A stretch of DNA of 8,132 nucleotides. Source: JAJZQH01 sp041658465 (GTDB lineage: Bacteria; UBA10199; 2-02-FULL-44-16; JAAZCA01). A model generated the notes under the pieces. The model did not search any database. It was not told the origin of the DNA and saw only the letters and a program-made list of their open reading frames with translations. This document shows positions 5,644 through 8,132 of this stretch, piece after piece (position 1 is the first letter of the stretch; each line of letters starts with the position of its first letter). The DNA lies in assembly GCA_041658465.1 (NCBI GenBank), contig JBBAAC010000108.1, forward strand, positions 1 to 8,132. Direction: 5' to 3'. Both the position numbers and the translations under genes were made by a program.

Positions 5644-6387
5644 TCAACCCCAGAAATAGCGCCGTATCGAATGAAGCGCAACAGACCATTGAAGCTGCGC
5701 CGCTGCGGCGACCAGGGGGATTCCGCGCGGGCATACGCGCTCGCAGTTCTCGGCGTTGGCGCAATCCGCAACGCCGCCGCGCGCGGCCAACGCCGCCAGC
5801 CTGCCCCCCCTGCTCCCCTTGCCCGCGGGATGCAGGTTTAGCGGGAGCACGCGGCTGAAGAGATACGCGCCCGCGAAGGCGGACCTCTTGTTGACCTGCG
5901 GGCAGGCCTCGCTGCACAGGCCGCAGGCAATGCAGTCGAGGAACACGCTCATGCGCGCCTGCTCGTGCTGCTCGATGACGGGCATATTGCCGTTTGGATG
6001 AAGGCCGTCGAGCGGGATCCAGCATTCCGCGGCAGAGAGGGCCTCCAGGATGCGAGTGCGGTCCACGCGCAGGTCGCGCGTGAGCGGGAATTTAGACAGC
6101 GGCTCGAGCATGATCGGGCCGTCGAATTCCTCTACGAACGTGGCGCACGCGAGCCTCGCCTTGCCGTTTATCTGCATGGCGCACGCGCCGCAGAGCCCTT
6201 CCATGCACGAGCAGTCGTGGGCCACCGGCGAGGTGGAGTTTCCATCGGCGGTGACGGGATTCTCCCTCACCATCGCCAACGCCTGAGCCACGGTCATACC
6301 GGGGGAGAGCTCCACCTCGAAGAGCTCCCAGTAAGGCAGATCCTCCGGATCGTCCTGACGCTTTACCTTGATGAGCACCGTCTCCAT
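5644..6387 (-). CDS. sdhB: Succinate dehydrogenase/fumarate reductase iron-sulfur subunit
   Basis: This 247-residue electron-transfer subunit carries electrons from a flavoprotein through three Fe-S clusters, normally to a quinone site in a membrane anchor. The [2Fe-2S] ligands are C61, C66, C69 (CMEGLCGAC) and C81. The ferredoxin-like half has CIACGLCSEACP (C152, C155, C158, C162) and CANAENCERVCP (C209, C215, C219), giving the [4Fe-4S] and [3Fe-4S] sites. All 11 ligands are present. The N-terminal KRQD, the middle LEPLSKFP and RDLRVDR, and the ending RRYFWG fit the Bacillus/delta-proteobacterial SdhB type. The start ATG overlaps the flavoprotein stop as TGATG, which implies translational coupling; an ORF extension further upstream is ignored because it would overlap the flavoprotein gene by 246 nt. 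No anchor gene follows. The true substrate is uncertain because of the partner's altered active site. Confidence 0.95.
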   Translation of the reverse strand: METVLIKVKRQDDPEDLPYWELFEVELSPGMTVAQALAMVRENPVTADGNSTSPVAHDCSCMEGLCGACAMQINGKARLACATFVEEFDGPIMLEPLSKFPLTRDLRVDRTRILEALSAAECWIPLDGLHPNGNMPVIEQHEQARMSVFLDCIACGLCSEACPQVNKRSAFAGAYLFSRVLPLNLHPAGKGSRGGRLAALAARGGVADCANAENCERVCPRGIPLVAAAAQLQWSVALHSIRRYFWG

Positions 6388-8123
6388 CAATATGCCCTCT
6401 CGTCCGGCTTTGTCGCGAGTTCGATGCGCTCCGAATGATCGAGCGTGGGCGAATCCTCCGCCCAGGTTGCCTTTGTGATGACGAGCCACTTTGCGTCGTC
6501 GCGATTCTGAAATGCCGGCTTGAAGTGCGAGCCGCGGCTCTCGTCGCGCGCGATGGATGCAGCGACCACGAGTTTTGCGAGCGAGAGGCGCTGGCGCATC
6601 CTGCGCATGAAGGAGAGTTCCGCGTTCGCCCATTCCGAGCGATCCAAAAGCGGCGCCTTGCTGAACCGGTCCGCGAGCTCGCCGATCTTTGCGAGCGACT
6701 TCTTGAGCTCCGCGTTATCCTTCTCTATTCCGGCGGTCGCGAAGAGCAGCTCGCCCAGTTCCCTCGCCACCGCGTGGGCGTTCTCGCGGCCTTCCTGCGC
6801 CGCGATATGCGCCACCACGTCCTCCTCGCGGCTCTTCGCCGCATTGAGCATGGCGGAAGGAGCTGCCCCTGCGGCGCCCGTGCCCCTGGAGAATGCGGTT
6901 GCAGCGCTGCCCGCCTTCATTCCGCCGTATATGGATGAGAGCAGCTCGTTGCCCGCCTGTATTCCTGCGCCGTGATACTGGCACGCGGCGCTGCCCGCTG
7001 CAAAGAGACCGGGGATATTTGTCGAATGATCCTCGTCAGTCCAGAGCCCGCCCATCGTCGCAAACACCGCGGGCCCAACCTCCACTGGCGCATGCAGGGG
7101 ATCGAGCCCGGGCAGTCCCTCGCACGCGTCGAAGAATGACGGGAGCTGATCCTCTGCAAAATCGGGATCAAGGTGCGTCACGTCGATGAACGCCTTGGCG
7201 GGCGAACCCTCCGCCATCGCCGCCTCTTTCATAGATCTCCATATTGCGCGGACGGCCACGTCCCTGGGCACGAGCCCCTGGCTCTGCGGGAAAAGCTCCT
7301 CGAGCACATGCCACGGCCTGCCGTCCTTATCTACAAACGCGCGGCCGCCCTCGGCCAGGACCGCATCCGGCAGCGCGCGCCACTTTCCTGCGGCGCCGAT
7401 CGCGAAAGGGGTCAGCTGAACGAATTCCGGGTTTGCAAAGAGCGCGCCCTGCGCATAGCAGGCAGCCGCGGCCGCTCCGTCGCTTTCAGCGGCCGCCGCG
7501 TGCCTAGCGAATATCGCGGGATAACCGCCTGTGCAGATGATGACGGCGTCCGCAGCGATCGCTTTTATCTCCATGTTGCGCAGGTTTTGCGCTACGACGC
7601 CGCAGCACGCGCCGCCCTCGCCCTGGACGAGCGACAGGAACTCCCACCCCGGCATTAGAAACGCGCGCTCCATCGATTGTGCGCGCAGGACCTGGCTCGA
7701 CAGCGCGGAGAGCACATGTACGCCGCTCCCGCGGCCGGCACTAGCCACGCGGCGCCTCGATGCTCCGCCCGGCCTCGTGAGCCTCACCATCCCCTCCGGG
7801 GTGCGTTCGAACGCGACCCCCATCCTTGCCAGAAGTTCCACGATCCCCGGGGCGGCTTCGCACATGGCCTTCACGCGCTTCTCGTGCGCCAGGAAATCTC
7901 CGCACTTGATCGTATCAGCGGCATGCAGCGCCGCGCTGTCGCACTCGCCGGCCATGTCCAGCGCCGCGGCGATGCCGTCGCGCAGCCGCGAGGAAGAGGA
8001 GCGGAAAGGCTCCGCGCGTGAAATCATCGTGACGAACGCGCCGCGCTCCGCCGCAGAGAGTGCGGCAGCCATGCCGGCAACGCCCGAGCCGATCACGATT
8101 ATCTTAGGCGACGACTTCTCCAT
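6387..8123 (-). CDS. sdhA: SdhA/FrdA-family flavoprotein with most active-site residues replaced
   Basis: This 578-residue FAD protein is similar end to end to Bacillus-type SdhA. It has the dinucleotide fold GSGVAG at 12-17, the CGDFLAHEKRVKAMCEAAP block at 74-92, MGGLWTDED at 357-365, NIPGLFAAG at 369-377, and the C-terminal ESRGSHFKP and RDDAKW segments. By family alignment from memory, the covalent-FAD His in RSHS is Ser43. The substrate His in IHPT is Thr238, the Glu and Arg of SESARGEGG are Asp253 and Leu256, the His in VHYSMGG is Phe354, and the Arg in GGNRLG is Ile388. Arg287 in VPRD is kept. FAD should bind noncovalently, and succinate/fumarate chemistry is doubtful. An in-frame TAA directly before the ATG fixes the start; the ribosome site is weak. 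It is the first visible gene of a unit continuing into sdhB; earlier genes may lie beyond the window. Confidence 0.92.
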   Translation of the reverse strand: MEKSSPKIIVIGSGVAGMAAALSAAERGAFVTMISRAEPFRSSSSRLRDGIAAALDMAGECDSAALHAADTIKCGDFLAHEKRVKAMCEAAPGIVELLARMGVAFERTPEGMVRLTRPGGASRRRVASAGRGSGVHVLSALSSQVLRAQSMERAFLMPGWEFLSLVQGEGGACCGVVAQNLRNMEIKAIAADAVIICTGGYPAIFARHAAAAESDGAAAAACYAQGALFANPEFVQLTPFAIGAAGKWRALPDAVLAEGGRAFVDKDGRPWHVLEELFPQSQGLVPRDVAVRAIWRSMKEAAMAEGSPAKAFIDVTHLDPDFAEDQLPSFFDACEGLPGLDPLHAPVEVGPAVFATMGGLWTDEDHSTNIPGLFAAGSAACQYHGAGIQAGNELLSSIYGGMKAGSAATAFSRGTGAAGAAPSAMLNAAKSREEDVVAHIAAQEGRENAHAVARELGELLFATAGIEKDNAELKKSLAKIGELADRFSKAPLLDRSEWANAELSFMRRMRQRLSLAKLVVAASIARDESRGSHFKPAFQNRDDAKWLVITKATWAEDSPTLDHSERIELATKPDERAY

Positions 8124-8132
8124 TTAAAACTC

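Noticed and set aside
5615..5647. A promoter with TTGACG between sdhB and the DUF192 gene
   Set aside because: The -35 match overlaps the sdhB stop, and no -10-like hexamer is found 16-18 nt later.
6388..6633. An N-terminal extension of the SdhB frame by 82 residues
   Set aside because: It would overlap the conserved C-terminal end of the flavoprotein in another frame, and SdhB homology begins exactly at METVLIK after the TGATG junction.
7531..8127. A 198-codon plus-strand frame opposite the N-terminal part of the flavoprotein
   Set aside because: It lies fully opposite the conserved FAD-binding domain and is Ala/Ser/Pro/Arg-rich like other shadow frames here.

Overview
The window is protein-dense and GC-rich. 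It looks like chromosomal DNA from a Gram-negative, probably deltaproteobacteria-like or related environmental bacterium. This rests on two likely lipoproteins (DUF192 and an orphan), a HAMP-GAF-GGDEF signalling protein, a SpoIID/LytB-domain exported protein, a DUF2934 mini-protein, and SdhA/SdhB-family subunits of the Bacillus/delta/epsilon-proteobacterial type. The taxon is inferred from gene content only. I see no tRNA, rRNA, CRISPR array, IS element or phage gene.

Layout. Positions 1-123 hold the C-terminal tail of a plus-strand gene, possibly FliD-like. A short plus-strand DUF2934 gene follows (249-443) and converges on a minus-strand diguanylate cyclase (469-2064, GTG start). The cyclase is divergent from a plus-strand SpoIID-domain gene (2218-3357) across about 150 bp that carries a small dyad. 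The SpoIID gene converges, over a shared hairpin, on a minus-strand orphan lipoprotein gene (3391-4206). That gene is divergent from a plus-strand orphan single-span membrane protein gene (4363-5019). A strong bidirectional terminator (5038-5068) separates it from a minus-strand cluster read from 8123 down to 5086: SdhA-like flavoprotein, SdhB iron-sulfur subunit (TGATG overlap), then a DUF192 lipoprotein 48 nt downstream.

The observation most worth a second look is the flavoprotein. It is collinear over its full length with Bacillus-type SdhA, including the Rossmann GxGxxG, capping region and C-terminal domain. However, nearly every residue that defines a succinate/fumarate active site is replaced: the covalent-FAD histidine, both substrate histidines, one substrate arginine and the glutamate/arginine of the proton relay. 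Only the arginine of the PRD motif remains. Its SdhB partner keeps all 11 cysteines for three Fe-S clusters. This suggests a repurposed, quinone-linked-type oxidoreductase with a different substrate, or an inactive structural paralogue, rather than an ordinary succinate dehydrogenase. The other genes are mostly envelope or signalling functions in separate transcription units.
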